Virus record (IMG/VR): IMGVR_UViG_3300044611_001145
Location: 1-28,379 of that record
Direction: 5' to 3' (one strand)
DNA: 28,379 bases
Origin: a virus
Both the position numbers and the translations under genes were made by a program. Positions 18,521 to 26,383 of this stretch are shown here, one piece after another. Position 1 is the first letter of the stretch; each line of letters begins with the position of its first letter. A model generated the notes under the pieces. That model saw only the letters and a list, made by a program, of their open reading frames with translations, had not been told where the DNA came from and did not search any database.

Positions 18521-19797
18521 GCATCATTCGCCGCGTATTGGGGACAAATCTACAACCGCGAAACTTGAATGGTCTGGGGTTGATTCCGCAAGCGTTTGAT
18601 CGCGTTCCGGGAATCTCCGCCAAGCGTGTTGATGAAGAGTCCGTGTTTGGATTGTCCACGGCTTGGGCTTGCGTGACCTTGTTGAGCGACTTGATCTCCA
18701 CACTCCCAATTGATTCTTATATTCGCGACAATGGCCAGCGTCGCCCGTATCGTCCGGGCGGTGTCAAACCGTTGTGGATGACGAACCCGATTCCGGGGCA
18801 GAATGTTGGCATCAATGAAATTTTGTCGCAAATCACCGTCAGTCTTTACGTCAACGGAAACGCTTTCGTGTTTGCACCGCGCGACCCAGACACCAACGAG
18901 CCGCTAGAAGTTCGCGTCCTTGACCCTCGCACTATCACCATCCACCAGCGCGGGCGTGAGGTTTTCTATACGATCCGCAACGGCGCGGAGAATGTGGATT
19001 TTGGATCTGACACCATTTTGCACATTCCGTTGATCACGCTGCCCGGACAACTCCGCGGCATCAATCCAATCGAGGCTCTCCGCAACACTCTTGCGTTGGG
19101 AATGACGCTTGATGATTCTGCCGCCAACTTCTTTGCGACCGGCTCCACGCCTACGGGCATCATTGAAACGCCAGACGCGCTGACGGCCGAACAAGCCAAG
19201 TTATTGAAAGACGGTTGGTTGCGCCACCACACGGGTGTCAACGCACACACTCCTGGGGTGTTGAGCGGCGGAGCGACATTCAAAGCATTGTCGTTCCGAC
19301 CGGAAGACGCGCAACTGCTCGCGTCACGGGAGTTCACCGTCAACGAAGTCGCGCGCATCTTCCGCGTCCCGCCCGCGCTCCTCGCCGTCACGACTCCGGG
19401 CGCGATGTCATATTCATCAGTCGTTGAATTGAACGCGTCATTCGTGTCGTACACGCTGCGCCCGCTTGCGGAAAAGATCGAACGCGCACTGTCGATTTTG
19501 ATTCCGCGGCCAGAAGCGTTCACGCGATTGTCCATGGACGCGTTGCTTCGTGGATCAACCCGCGAACGGTTTGAAGCCTATCGCATCGGGCTATCCGAAG
19601 GGTGGATCAATGTGGCAGAAATCAGACGGCTGGAAGACCTTGCGCCCGTGGATGATGCGGCGGCCAACGCATATCGTCAACCGTTGAATCAATCCGATTC
19701 CGCGTTGGCATCTGCCAAGCAGAAAGCCGACGTGTATGCCGTACTGATCAACGCGGGCGTTGATCCGGCAGAAGCCAGACGGATCGCGAAACTATGA
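18517..19797 (+). CDS. Portal protein, HK97 type
   Basis: 426 residues from GTG 18517 with AGGGGTGAC upstream. SVFGLSTAWACVTLLSDLISTLPIDSY, then NPIPGQNVGINEILSQITVSLYVNGNAFVF, then DTILHIPL, SAANFFATGSTPTGII, FTVNEVARIFRVPPALLAV, and SFVSYTLRPLAEKIERAL follow the HK97/SPP1-type portal family in order. The C-terminal ~60 residues (NVAEIRRLEDLAPVDD) match the usual crown-side tail. It forms the dodecameric ring at one vertex. Stop overlaps next ATG. Confidence 0.93.
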   Translation: MSIIRRVLGTNLQPRNLNGLGLIPQAFDRVPGISAKRVDEESVFGLSTAWACVTLLSDLISTLPIDSYIRDNGQRRPYRPGGVKPLWMTNPIPGQNVGINEILSQITVSLYVNGNAFVFAPRDPDTNEPLEVRVLDPRTITIHQRGREVFYTIRNGAENVDFGSDTILHIPLITLPGQLRGINPIEALRNTLALGMTLDDSAANFFATGSTPTGIIETPDALTAEQAKLLKDGWLRHHTGVNAHTPGVLSGGATFKALSFRPEDAQLLASREFTVNEVARIFRVPPALLAVTTPGAMSYSSVVELNASFVSYTLRPLAEKIERALSILIPRPEAFTRLSMDALLRGSTRERFEAYRIGLSEGWINVAEIRRLEDLAPVDDAAANAYRQPLNQSDSALASAKQKADVYAVLINAGVDPAEARRIAKL

Positions 19798-20063
19798 CAT
19801 TCACTTCACGACATATCACCATCGGAACGGCTGCTGTTGCCATTGGAACCGCAACGCTCAAAAACACCCACGAATTGACAATTGAATCAAACGACAACAA
19901 AACCGTTTATGTCGGAGATGAATCGGTCACCGTAGGCGGGGGATTTGAAATTGTCAAAAACGCAATTGTTCCCATCAAAATTGCAAACGGAGACATTTTG
20001 TGGGCGGTGTCAGACTCATCCGATGCGGTGATTTCCGTGTTTGATTTTCAGGTTGATCCTTGA
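19794..20063 (+). CDS. Small beta-rich virion-associated protein candidate
   Basis: 89 residues from the ATG overlapping the portal stop. Beta-rich: TIGTAAVAIGTATLKNTHEL, TVYVGDESVTVGGGFEIVKNAIVPIKI, then LWAVSDSSDAVISVFDFQ. Similar short proteins with a YVGxxxVTxxxGFxL pattern occur among phage head genes as decoration or fibre-base proteins. Its place between portal and protease supports a head role. No enzymatic motif. The next gene begins at its stop (TGATG). Confidence 0.55.
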   Translation: MTFTSRHITIGTAAVAIGTATLKNTHELTIESNDNKTVYVGDESVTVGGGFEIVKNAIVPIKIANGDILWAVSDSSDAVISVFDFQVDP

Positions 20064-21433
20064 TGCCATACGCTATCGAACCAGATTTCAACGGGTGCGC
20101 GTTTGCCGTTGTGAAGGTCAATGCGGACGGCTCCAAGGATATTGTTCCTGGGGGATGCCATCCGGCGGACGAGCAGTCATTGGCCGAAGACCATTTGACC
20201 GCGCTGAACATTGCGCTTGAAGACGAACGGGCGATTGATCCGAACGGATATGAGCCGACCGCGGCGATGCGGGCAGAGGCAGAGCGCGGACTTCAATGGC
20301 GGCGTGAATACGGGCGCGGAGGAACGGACATTGGGGTTGCCCGCGCCCGTGATATTTCCAACGGCAAGCGTCTGCCCTATGAAACGGTCGTGCGGATGAA
20401 TTCATATTTCGCGCGCCATACGATTGACAAGCAAGCGGAAGGTTTCCGTCCGGGAGAAGACGGCTACCCGTCTGCTGGTCGCATCGCGTGGGCGTTATGG
20501 GGTGGAGATGCTGGCGAACGATGGGCGGGGGCTATCATTGACGCGGCTGATGAAAATGGCGACCGAATGAGAAGCAAAGGGGATGACATGGCAATCGAAT
20601 TCCGAACCGCTGCGGTTGAACTCCGCGCCGTTGACGAAACGGGAATGACGTTTGAAGGATATGCCGCGCTGTATGATTCGCCGTCCGACACGGGCGTTGC
20701 ACCAGAAGTCATCAAGCCCGGAGCATTCCGCCGATCATTGGCCGCCGCAGAGCGTGGCGAATGGGATGTCAAAGCGTATCAAGACCACAACCCTGAACTC
20801 TTGCTTGGAACAACCAAGTCCGGCACGCTAACGCTTGATGATGACGGAAAAGGTCTGCGCGCACGCGTGTCATTGAATCCGAACATTTCATTCCATCGCG
20901 ACCTTGCCGAAATTGTCAAGACGATGGGCAAGTCGCTGGGGATGTCGTTCGGGTTTTTCTCAACCAATGCAAACAAGGTGAACGATGAAGGGGTGCGTGA
21001 ATTGCGTGATGTGAAGTTGGTCGAGGTTTCCGCATTGACGGGGCTCGCGCCGTATTATCCGGGAACCATTTCAACGGTCGCCGTGCGGTCGCTGGCATCC
21101 GATAGCGGGATTGATGTGGCCGCGCTCCGTGAAGCGGTGGTCGCTCTGCTCGCGGGCAATATGAATGAAGATCAAGCGAAGGTCATCGCCGATGCGGTCA
21201 ACGCCGTCATCGTTGACGATGAATCTGATGCGGCAGAAGCCGAAACCGAACCAACCGAAGGTGCGGCAACGGACGAGGAAACCGCTGCTGACTTGGATCC
21301 GATGGAGCAGCCCGCGCCAGAAACCGAAACGGAATCCGGCGTGAAAGTGGAGATCGAAGTCACGATCCCGCGCGCAGTACCACGATCAATCCGCGAACGC
21401 CAAATTGAATTGGCGCGTCGCGCCTTAGACTAA
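20063..21433 (+). CDS. HK97-type prohead protease with N-terminal extra domain and C-terminal acidic region
   Basis: 456 residues from ATG 20063 (a TTG at 20060 is less likely). Residues ~68-165 form an extra domain (GLQWRREYGRGGTDIGVARARDI, YETVVRMNSYFARH, DGYPSAGRIAWALWGGD) found in some phage portal/protease fusions. The S78-type protease follows: FEGYAALYDSP, KPGAFRRSL, YQDHNPELLLG (His242), KSLGMSFGF (Ser295), KLVEVSAL (Glu321). Residues ~370-440 are very acidic, a scaffold-like segment. An internal ATG at 20588 with AAAGGGG (20577-20583) could make a 281-residue protease alone. Confidence 0.88.
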   Translation: MPYAIEPDFNGCAFAVVKVNADGSKDIVPGGCHPADEQSLAEDHLTALNIALEDERAIDPNGYEPTAAMRAEAERGLQWRREYGRGGTDIGVARARDISNGKRLPYETVVRMNSYFARHTIDKQAEGFRPGEDGYPSAGRIAWALWGGDAGERWAGAIIDAADENGDRMRSKGDDMAIEFRTAAVELRAVDETGMTFEGYAALYDSPSDTGVAPEVIKPGAFRRSLAAAERGEWDVKAYQDHNPELLLGTTKSGTLTLDDDGKGLRARVSLNPNISFHRDLAEIVKTMGKSLGMSFGFFSTNANKVNDEGVRELRDVKLVEVSALTGLAPYYPGTISTVAVRSLASDSGIDVAALREAVVALLAGNMNEDQAKVIADAVNAVIVDDESDAAEAETEPTEGAATDEETAADLDPMEQPAPETETESGVKVEIEVTIPRAVPRSIRERQIELARRALD

Positions 21434-21540
21434 AAAAACCAAAACGCAAGGGCAGATCCGCAAAGGGCATTCGCACCGCCGGACGAGTACCACCGTTGAG
21501 GGGATTGATAAAAAAACCGAATAGCGAAAGGGGAATCATC
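21434..21540. other. Leader of the capsid gene
   Basis: 107 bases without a gene. It contains two A-tracts (21434-21440 and 21509-21516) and AAAGGGGA (21525-21532) as ribosome-binding site for the GTG at 21541. No clear promoter hexamers or strong hairpin are seen. The AT-rich leader may favour unstructured, efficient initiation for the capsid protein. Confidence 0.5.
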
Positions 21541-22731
21541 GTGTCGAATGAACTGATGAACCGCCTCCATTCTGCATATCGGACGGACTTTGAGGCTGCG
21601 AAGGGTCTTATCACCCGCGCCGCTGACGAGGCTCGCGAACTTTCCGCAGAGGAGAGCGCGCAGTATGACCGTCTCAACGAGCAGATGGATGCAAAGTTGG
21701 AAAAGATCAACGACATCAAGAAGGGCGAAGAGCGTTCAACGAAGTTGGCCGCAATCGTCGGAAACCTTGAAGTCACATCGGCAAAGCCGCTGAACAATGA
21801 TGCGGATGTCCTCCGCGCCATCATCAACGGCGAGAAGCGTTCCGCGAATTTTGAACTTCGCGCGCTCGCAACGGCTACGGCTACAACGCCTGTGACGTTT
21901 GCTGATTTCGTGGTTGAGCAGTTGGTTGAAGGCAACCCTGTTTATGAAGGCGCGTCCAAGATCCGCACAACCGACATCCGAAACATCACCGTGCCTGTGA
22001 TGGCGGGAACCGCGCCAAGCGCGGCTTTCGTTTCCCAGGGCGGAACGATTTCGGCTTCGGATCCAGTCTTCACAAGCATCACGCTTGGCGCATACGCGGC
22101 GGCAACGCTGACGCTTGCATCACGCGAGTTGGTTGATTCGGCTGGCTTCAACCTCGTGGAATATGTTGGCCGCGCGGCGGGCAACCAGATCGCATTCCTC
22201 GCGGGTTCGGCGTGTACCCTCGGAACCGGAACGGTTCAGCCAACGGGCTTCGTGTCCGCGCTGACCACGGCTGGTGCGCTTACGACCGCAACCAAGTCAG
22301 GGACGGTCACGGCGACCTTCTTTGATGCGCTCGATCTAGCGGGCGTGATCTATGCACTCTCGCCAAAATATAGGAACGCCAACACGGTGTGGCAGATTTC
22401 AACGGGTGCAGCGAGCAAGGTTCGCCGCCTCCAGGATCTGAACGGACAGTTCATTTGGCAACCAGCCGTCGCGGCTGGTGCGCCAGAGACACTGCTCGGA
22501 TATCGTGTCAAGGAGAATGTCCACATGGCCGCGGTTGCATCTGCATCCAAGTCCGTGGCATTGCTCCACGAGCCGTCGTTCTATATCCGAGAAGCGGGTG
22601 GTGTTGAAGTGGCAACCTCGCAGGAACGCTACTTCGAGATCAACAGCATCGGAATCCGAACGATCTATCATGTGGACTCGGCGCTGCCGGATACACTTGC
22701 GGGTCGCGTGCTCGTTTCCGCCAACTCATAA
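21541..22731 (+). CDS. Major capsid protein, HK97 fold
   Basis: 396 residues from GTG 21541; an in-frame extension to 21496 lacks a ribosome-binding site. Residues 1-95 form a helical delta-like region (ARELSAEESAQYDRLNEQMDAKLEKI), presumably removed by the protease. The HK97 core follows: TFADFVVEQLVEGNPVYEGASKI, PVMAGTAPSAAFVSQGG, ASRELVDSAGFNLVEYVGRAAGNQI, NTVWQISTGAASKVRRLQD, LLGYRVKENVHM, SVALLHEPSFYIREAGGVEV. Leucine codon use differs clearly from most neighbours, with few TTG codons, as expected of a very highly expressed gene. Followed by a strong terminator. Confidence 0.93.
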   Translation: MSNELMNRLHSAYRTDFEAAKGLITRAADEARELSAEESAQYDRLNEQMDAKLEKINDIKKGEERSTKLAAIVGNLEVTSAKPLNNDADVLRAIINGEKRSANFELRALATATATTPVTFADFVVEQLVEGNPVYEGASKIRTTDIRNITVPVMAGTAPSAAFVSQGGTISASDPVFTSITLGAYAAATLTLASRELVDSAGFNLVEYVGRAAGNQIAFLAGSACTLGTGTVQPTGFVSALTTAGALTTATKSGTVTATFFDALDLAGVIYALSPKYRNANTVWQISTGAASKVRRLQDLNGQFIWQPAVAAGAPETLLGYRVKENVHMAAVASASKSVALLHEPSFYIREAGGVEVATSQERYFEINSIGIRTIYHVDSALPDTLAGRVLVSANS

Positions 22732-22760
22732 TTGGCAATCTGCCTCGGTTGAGGTAGAAT
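22732..22760 (+). promoter_or_regulatory. Sigma-70-type promoter upstream of the sugar cassette
   Basis: -35 TTGGCA (22732-22737, 5 of 6 matching TTGACA), 17-base spacer, -10 TAGAAT (22755-22760, 5 of 6 matching TATAAT). This is the best promoter match in the window. It begins one base after the capsid stop, and its expected start lies inside the terminator hairpin that follows. Confidence 0.65.
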
Positions 22761-22761
22761 C

Positions 22762-22803
22762 GTCCGAGCGTCGCCCGTCTGGGTGACGCTCGGACTTTTA
22801 TTT
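22762..22803 (+). terminator. Rho-independent terminator after the capsid gene
   Basis: A 15-pair stem with one G-T wobble (22762-22776 with 22781-22795) and a GTCT loop is followed by TTTTATTT (22796-22803). The ribosome-binding site of the next gene (GGAGG, 22804-22808) follows at once. Confidence 0.85.
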
Positions 22804-22816
22804 GGAGGGTGAGGCA

Positions 22817-24058
22817 ATGACGCTCCGCATCGCTTGGTCAAGCAATGCCCCTTGGACGGGATCGGGATATGGCGTGCAAACCGCGGAAATCGTTCCGCGT
22901 TTGGTTGCAGACGGCCACGAAGTCGCGATCCTCGCGAATCACGGGCTTGCGGGTTCGATCATCAATTGGGGCAATCCGCCCGTTCCGGTTTTCCCGCAAG
23001 GCATTGATGCATATTCCAATGACATCCATCCCGCGCAGATCGCGAACCACATTGGCGACCAGCGACATCGCGGGCTTGGCTTGACATTGTTTGATGTTTG
23101 GGTCTTCAAAGCACCGCAATGGGATGAAGTGCCGCTGCTATGTTGGACACCCGTTGACCACGATCCGGTCACGCCAGAGGTGTCCACATTTTTCAATCGT
23201 CCTGGTCGAAAATGGGCATTGGCAATGTCAAAATTCGGCGAACAAGCGTTGCTTGATTCGGGGATTTCCCGCGAGCGGGTGTTTTATGCGCCGCATTCAT
23301 ACGACCCAAACATTTTCAGTCCAGACGGCGAAACGATGCGCGACAAAATGCAGATCCCTGCGGACGCGCATTTGACCACAATGAACGCCGCCAACAAGGG
23401 CAACACCCCTATCCGAAAGTGCTTCCCTGAAAATCTGGCCGCGTGGTCGGAATTCGCACGACGGCACGACGATGCGTTTTTGTACCTTCACACGGAAGCA
23501 TCCGGCATCGCAAGCGGCGTGAACATCCCTCGGCTGTTGAAAGCGGTTGGTGCGCCAGAAAAGCAAGTTCGCATCGTTCCACAATTTGAATATCGGATGG
23601 GCATTTCCGCGCAGACGGTTGCCGCATTGATTCGATCAAGCGATGTGCTGCTCGGCGCGGCACGGGGAGAAGGCTTCGGTGTCCCGACACTAGAAGCCCA
23701 AGCCACGGGCGTTCCGGTGATCGTCACGAATTGGACGGCATCGCCAGAGTTGGTCGGTCACGGGTGGGTTGTTGAAGGGCAAAAAGAATGGGACGAATTT
23801 CAGGGGTCATTCTGGAAGTTGCCATCCGTTGACGGGATCATTGATGCGCTTGAACAATCGTATGCATTGAAAGGTGACGCGGCCAGATTGTCAGAAGCGC
23901 GTGCCGCGTCCATCAAATTCGCCGAGCCGTACCAGACGGACAATGTGTTTGCAACCCATTGGCGACCGATTTTGTCGTCAATGGAAACTTTGTTGGCGGA
24001 AGGTGTCAAGCCAATCAACCGTGAGCAGCGGCGTGCAGCCGTGAGGCGGAAGCGATGA
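22817..24058 (+). CDS. Glycosyltransferase, GT-B fold (GT1/GT4-like)
   Basis: 413 residues. ATG 22817 with GGAGG at 22804-22808. The N-terminal domain begins RIAWSSNAPWTGSGYGVQTAEIVPRL and VAILANHG, an acceptor-side Rossmann fold. MSKFGEQALLDSGISRERVFYAPHSYDPNIF is the usual linker segment naming the partner. The C-terminal domain carries E285-GFGVPTL-E293, the E-x7-E nucleotide-sugar motif, then EAQATGVPVIVTNW. No membrane segment. It lies directly after the capsid gene behind its own promoter and terminator, in a three-gene sugar cassette, so a virion protein is the likeliest acceptor. Confidence 0.88.
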   Translation: MTLRIAWSSNAPWTGSGYGVQTAEIVPRLVADGHEVAILANHGLAGSIINWGNPPVPVFPQGIDAYSNDIHPAQIANHIGDQRHRGLGLTLFDVWVFKAPQWDEVPLLCWTPVDHDPVTPEVSTFFNRPGRKWALAMSKFGEQALLDSGISRERVFYAPHSYDPNIFSPDGETMRDKMQIPADAHLTTMNAANKGNTPIRKCFPENLAAWSEFARRHDDAFLYLHTEASGIASGVNIPRLLKAVGAPEKQVRIVPQFEYRMGISAQTVAALIRSSDVLLGAARGEGFGVPTLEAQATGVPVIVTNWTASPELVGHGWVVEGQKEWDEFQGSFWKLPSVDGIIDALEQSYALKGDAARLSEARAASIKFAEPYQTDNVFATHWRPILSSMETLLAEGVKPINREQRRAAVRRKR

Positions 24059-24597
24059 ATGATGTGACCGTGATCACGGCAAGTCTGCCCGACCGCGGGC
24101 GACTACGCGAAGACGCGATTCAATCCGTCGCATCCCAGACGATGCCGCCATCTGATCATTTGATCGGCATTGACTATCAACGGGTCGGTGGTTGGCGCGT
24201 TCGGAATCTGCTCGTGTCGCAAGTGGAAACCAAATGGGTGCAGATCCTGGACGATGACGATTTGCTGCTCCCGAACCATCTGGCGACGATGTTGGACTAT
24301 TCCGGCGCGGGGGCTGACATCGTCTATTCATATGCCGATGTCGTTGGTGACAAATCGTTTGACCTATACAACCGACCATTTGACGGGAATTTATTGCGGA
24401 CATCGTCCATCGTTTCTCACGCGGCATTCGTGCGAACCGAATTGATTCTTGACCTTGGCGGTTGGGACAATCAGAAGGGCTACGACTGGACATTCTGGGT
24501 CAAAGCATTGGACGCTGGGGCGCAATTCCTATCCGTGCCAGAAAAGACGTGGATCTATCGGTTGACACCCGAATGGAACCACGAATCGCGACCGTGA
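24055..24597 (+). CDS. Glycosyltransferase family 2-like, GT-A fold
   Basis: 180 residues from the ATG overlapping the previous stop (ATGA). VTVITASLPDRGRLREDAIQSVASQT is the GT2 start, and KWVQILDDDDLLLPNHLATML has the metal-binding acidic run at 66-69 (the DxD position). IVYSYADVVGD and a later GGWDNQKGYDWTFWVKALDAG supply the usual acceptor-side ED/W region. It is shorter than typical GT2 enzymes (about 230-300 residues), a compact version. It shares a cassette with a GT-B enzyme and a nucleotidyltransferase. Confidence 0.85.
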   Translation: MNDVTVITASLPDRGRLREDAIQSVASQTMPPSDHLIGIDYQRVGGWRVRNLLVSQVETKWVQILDDDDLLLPNHLATMLDYSGAGADIVYSYADVVGDKSFDLYNRPFDGNLLRTSSIVSHAAFVRTELILDLGGWDNQKGYDWTFWVKALDAGAQFLSVPEKTWIYRLTPEWNHESRP

Positions 24598-25286
24598 AGC
24601 CGGTCGTCATTCTGGCCGCGGGGCGCGCGACCCGTCTTGGCGGCGTGAACAAATTGCTCGTCACGGCGGGCGGTCTGCCCGTCCACGAATGGCATCGTCG
24701 GGCATTTGAAGGGTCTGACATTTCGATCGTCGTGCATGATCATTCCGTTCGCGCGATCGAAGATGAAGTCCCGTGGGCGAACGCCATCATCGGAACCAAC
24801 AAATTCAATGGTCCGGTTGGAGCGTTGGACGCGTATTTGGCGCAGACGAATCAAACGGACGGATTGACCGTCGTGTTCGCGGATACGCTGATCCCACCGC
24901 AGCCATTGTCTTCGGGTGATTGGGTTGGCGTTGCGGCCGCCCCAGCGCGTCGTTGGGATATGCCATCGGCGCGCGGGCATTGGGTGCGCGGAATCCCACG
25001 GGTTCCAGTCTGCATTGGGATCTATTCGTTCGGGGATGTGAACGCGCTCCGAAAGGCTGCATCCGCCGCCCATTCTGACGCTGCAACGGTTGGCGACAAG
25101 GAAACCCCGATGACAATGTTGTTGAACCGATACGGTTCGGACATGCCGTGGTTCAAGGTTCGGGGATGGCACGATGCGGGCGATCCCGCCGCCGTCGCTT
25201 CCGTGCCGTCGTGGGAATCCGTTGTCGCCGCACGGGACGAAATTGCAAGCGTGGAAGGGATGCTTGATGCGCGTTGGACGCGCTAG
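24594..25286 (+). CDS. Sugar-nucleotidyltransferase-like (MobA-like NTP transferase) protein
   Basis: 230 residues. GTG 24594 overlaps the previous stop (GTGA); an in-frame ATG at 24573 is possible. VVILAAGRATRLGGVNKLL (4-22) is the nucleotide-binding signature of NTP transferases, and VVFADTLIPP supplies the metal Asp97. KVRGWHDAGDPAAVASV near the end is typical of sugar-1-phosphate nucleotidyltransferases (WxDxGxP pattern). It probably makes an activated sugar (NDP-sugar) for the two upstream glycosyltransferases. An alternative is a MobA-type molybdopterin role, which makes little sense here. Confidence 0.8.
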   Translation: MKPVVILAAGRATRLGGVNKLLVTAGGLPVHEWHRRAFEGSDISIVVHDHSVRAIEDEVPWANAIIGTNKFNGPVGALDAYLAQTNQTDGLTVVFADTLIPPQPLSSGDWVGVAAAPARRWDMPSARGHWVRGIPRVPVCIGIYSFGDVNALRKAASAAHSDAATVGDKETPMTMLLNRYGSDMPWFKVRGWHDAGDPAAVASVPSWESVVAARDEIASVEGMLDARWTR

Positions 25287-25325
25287 AATCACCGAGCAAC
25301 CCATCCGCCCAGAAGGAGAAACCAA

Positions 25326-25931
25326 ATGGCAATCGTGAACGGATATGTCACCCAAGCAGAAGTCCAAAATGCGCTTGGTCTTGGGACGGCAACGCTGGTT
25401 CCAGACTCCGCAGAAATTGACAATGTGATTGAAGCCGTGTCCCGCGCCGTTGACGATTATTGCGGGCGGTTTTTCTACTCGGTCGCCGGAACCGTTGTGT
25501 TCACCGCCAACGACTATATGTTCCTCCCGATCGGTGATTGGGTTTCGGTCACCACCGTCAAGACCGACGAAAACAATTCCGGCACGGTGACCAAAACATT
25601 GACCCCAAACATGGACTATCGGTTGCAGCAAAACACCACATTTCAAGGGTGGCCATATACGGCAATCCAGATCGCATCATTCGGTTCAAACACACTTCCC
25701 GTCGGGGTGACCCAAGGCGTTGAAGTGGTAGGCACACGGGGATGGTCTGCCGTCCCTGAACCGATCCGTGCCGCTGCATTGATCCAGAGTGTGCGCGTGC
25801 ATGCGCGTCGGGCTACTCCGTTCGGAGTCGCTGGATCACCTGAAGGCGGGATCGTGAGGCTGCTTTCCCGATTGGATCCAGATGTCGAATTGATGGTTCG
25901 ACCGTATCGTGCGCCACGGGAGGCGATCTAG
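25326..25931 (+). CDS. Head-tail connector (gp6-like adaptor)
   Basis: 201 residues. ATG 25326 with AGAAGGAG (25310-25317). GYVTQAEVQNALGL, then IDNVIEAVSRAVDDYCGRFFY is the helical start of HK97 gp6-like adaptors. WVSVTTVKTDENNSG, TLTPNMDYRLQ and VEVVGTRGWSAVPEPIRAAALIQSVRVHARR are the usual core and C-terminal helix. It joins the portal to the tail. Upstream lies a 39-base gap holding TAGAAT at 25284 but no -35 box. Stop meets the next GTG (TAGTG). Confidence 0.85.
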   Translation: MAIVNGYVTQAEVQNALGLGTATLVPDSAEIDNVIEAVSRAVDDYCGRFFYSVAGTVVFTANDYMFLPIGDWVSVTTVKTDENNSGTVTKTLTPNMDYRLQQNTTFQGWPYTAIQIASFGSNTLPVGVTQGVEVVGTRGWSAVPEPIRAAALIQSVRVHARRATPFGVAGSPEGGIVRLLSRLDPDVELMVRPYRAPREAI

Positions 25932-26368
25932 TGAACGACGCGACCGTGTTGGCCGCCATCGGAAACCACCTTCGCAATCTGACCCCACCATCGGGGCAGA
26001 CGCTAAAAGTCGTTTATGACTACCCGCCGGAATCATTGGGGGCAACGCCCGCGGTCGTGCTGTATCCTGGAAGCGATTCGGTTTCATACGGTGCGGCCAA
26101 CCGCACAACGGCGTTGACCGTTTCCGCAGTGTTGTATTTGCCACAGGTTGAATACGCCCGAAATTTTGCGGGGCTTGCGGTGTGGCGCGCGTGGATGCGT
26201 GACTCGCTTATCACCGCGGTGCTTCTAAACTCCACCGATGGGGTCGCCCAAGCGTCCGTCACATCAACCACCGTGGACGGTGGAACGGAGTATGCAGAGG
26301 CTTCATTCATGACCGTCACCGCTACAATGGACATCATCGGGGTCGAGCCGATCTCGGCATCCGCATAG
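25931..26368 (+). CDS. Tail-completion or neck protein candidate
   Basis: 145 residues from GTG 25931 at the previous stop. LAAIGNHLRNLTPPSGQTLKVVYDYPP, then TPAVVLYPGSDSVSYGA, LTVSAVLYLPQVEYARNFAGLAVWRAWM and an end EYAEASFMTVTATMDIIG fit the tail-terminator/neck proteins found between adaptor and tail tube in siphophages (a helix, then a four-strand sheet). There is no strong motif, so this is by position and secondary-structure pattern. The next gene follows 16 bases later. Confidence 0.6.
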   Translation: MNDATVLAAIGNHLRNLTPPSGQTLKVVYDYPPESLGATPAVVLYPGSDSVSYGAANRTTALTVSAVLYLPQVEYARNFAGLAVWRAWMRDSLITAVLLNSTDGVAQASVTSTTVDGGTEYAEASFMTVTATMDIIGVEPISASA

Positions 26369-26383
26369 CGAAGGAGAACAATC

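Noticed and set aside
25284-25289. TAGAAT as a promoter for the connector genes
   Set aside because: The -10 hexamer is good, but nothing resembling a -35 box lies 16-18 bases upstream and there is no TG extension, so it is too weak to list.
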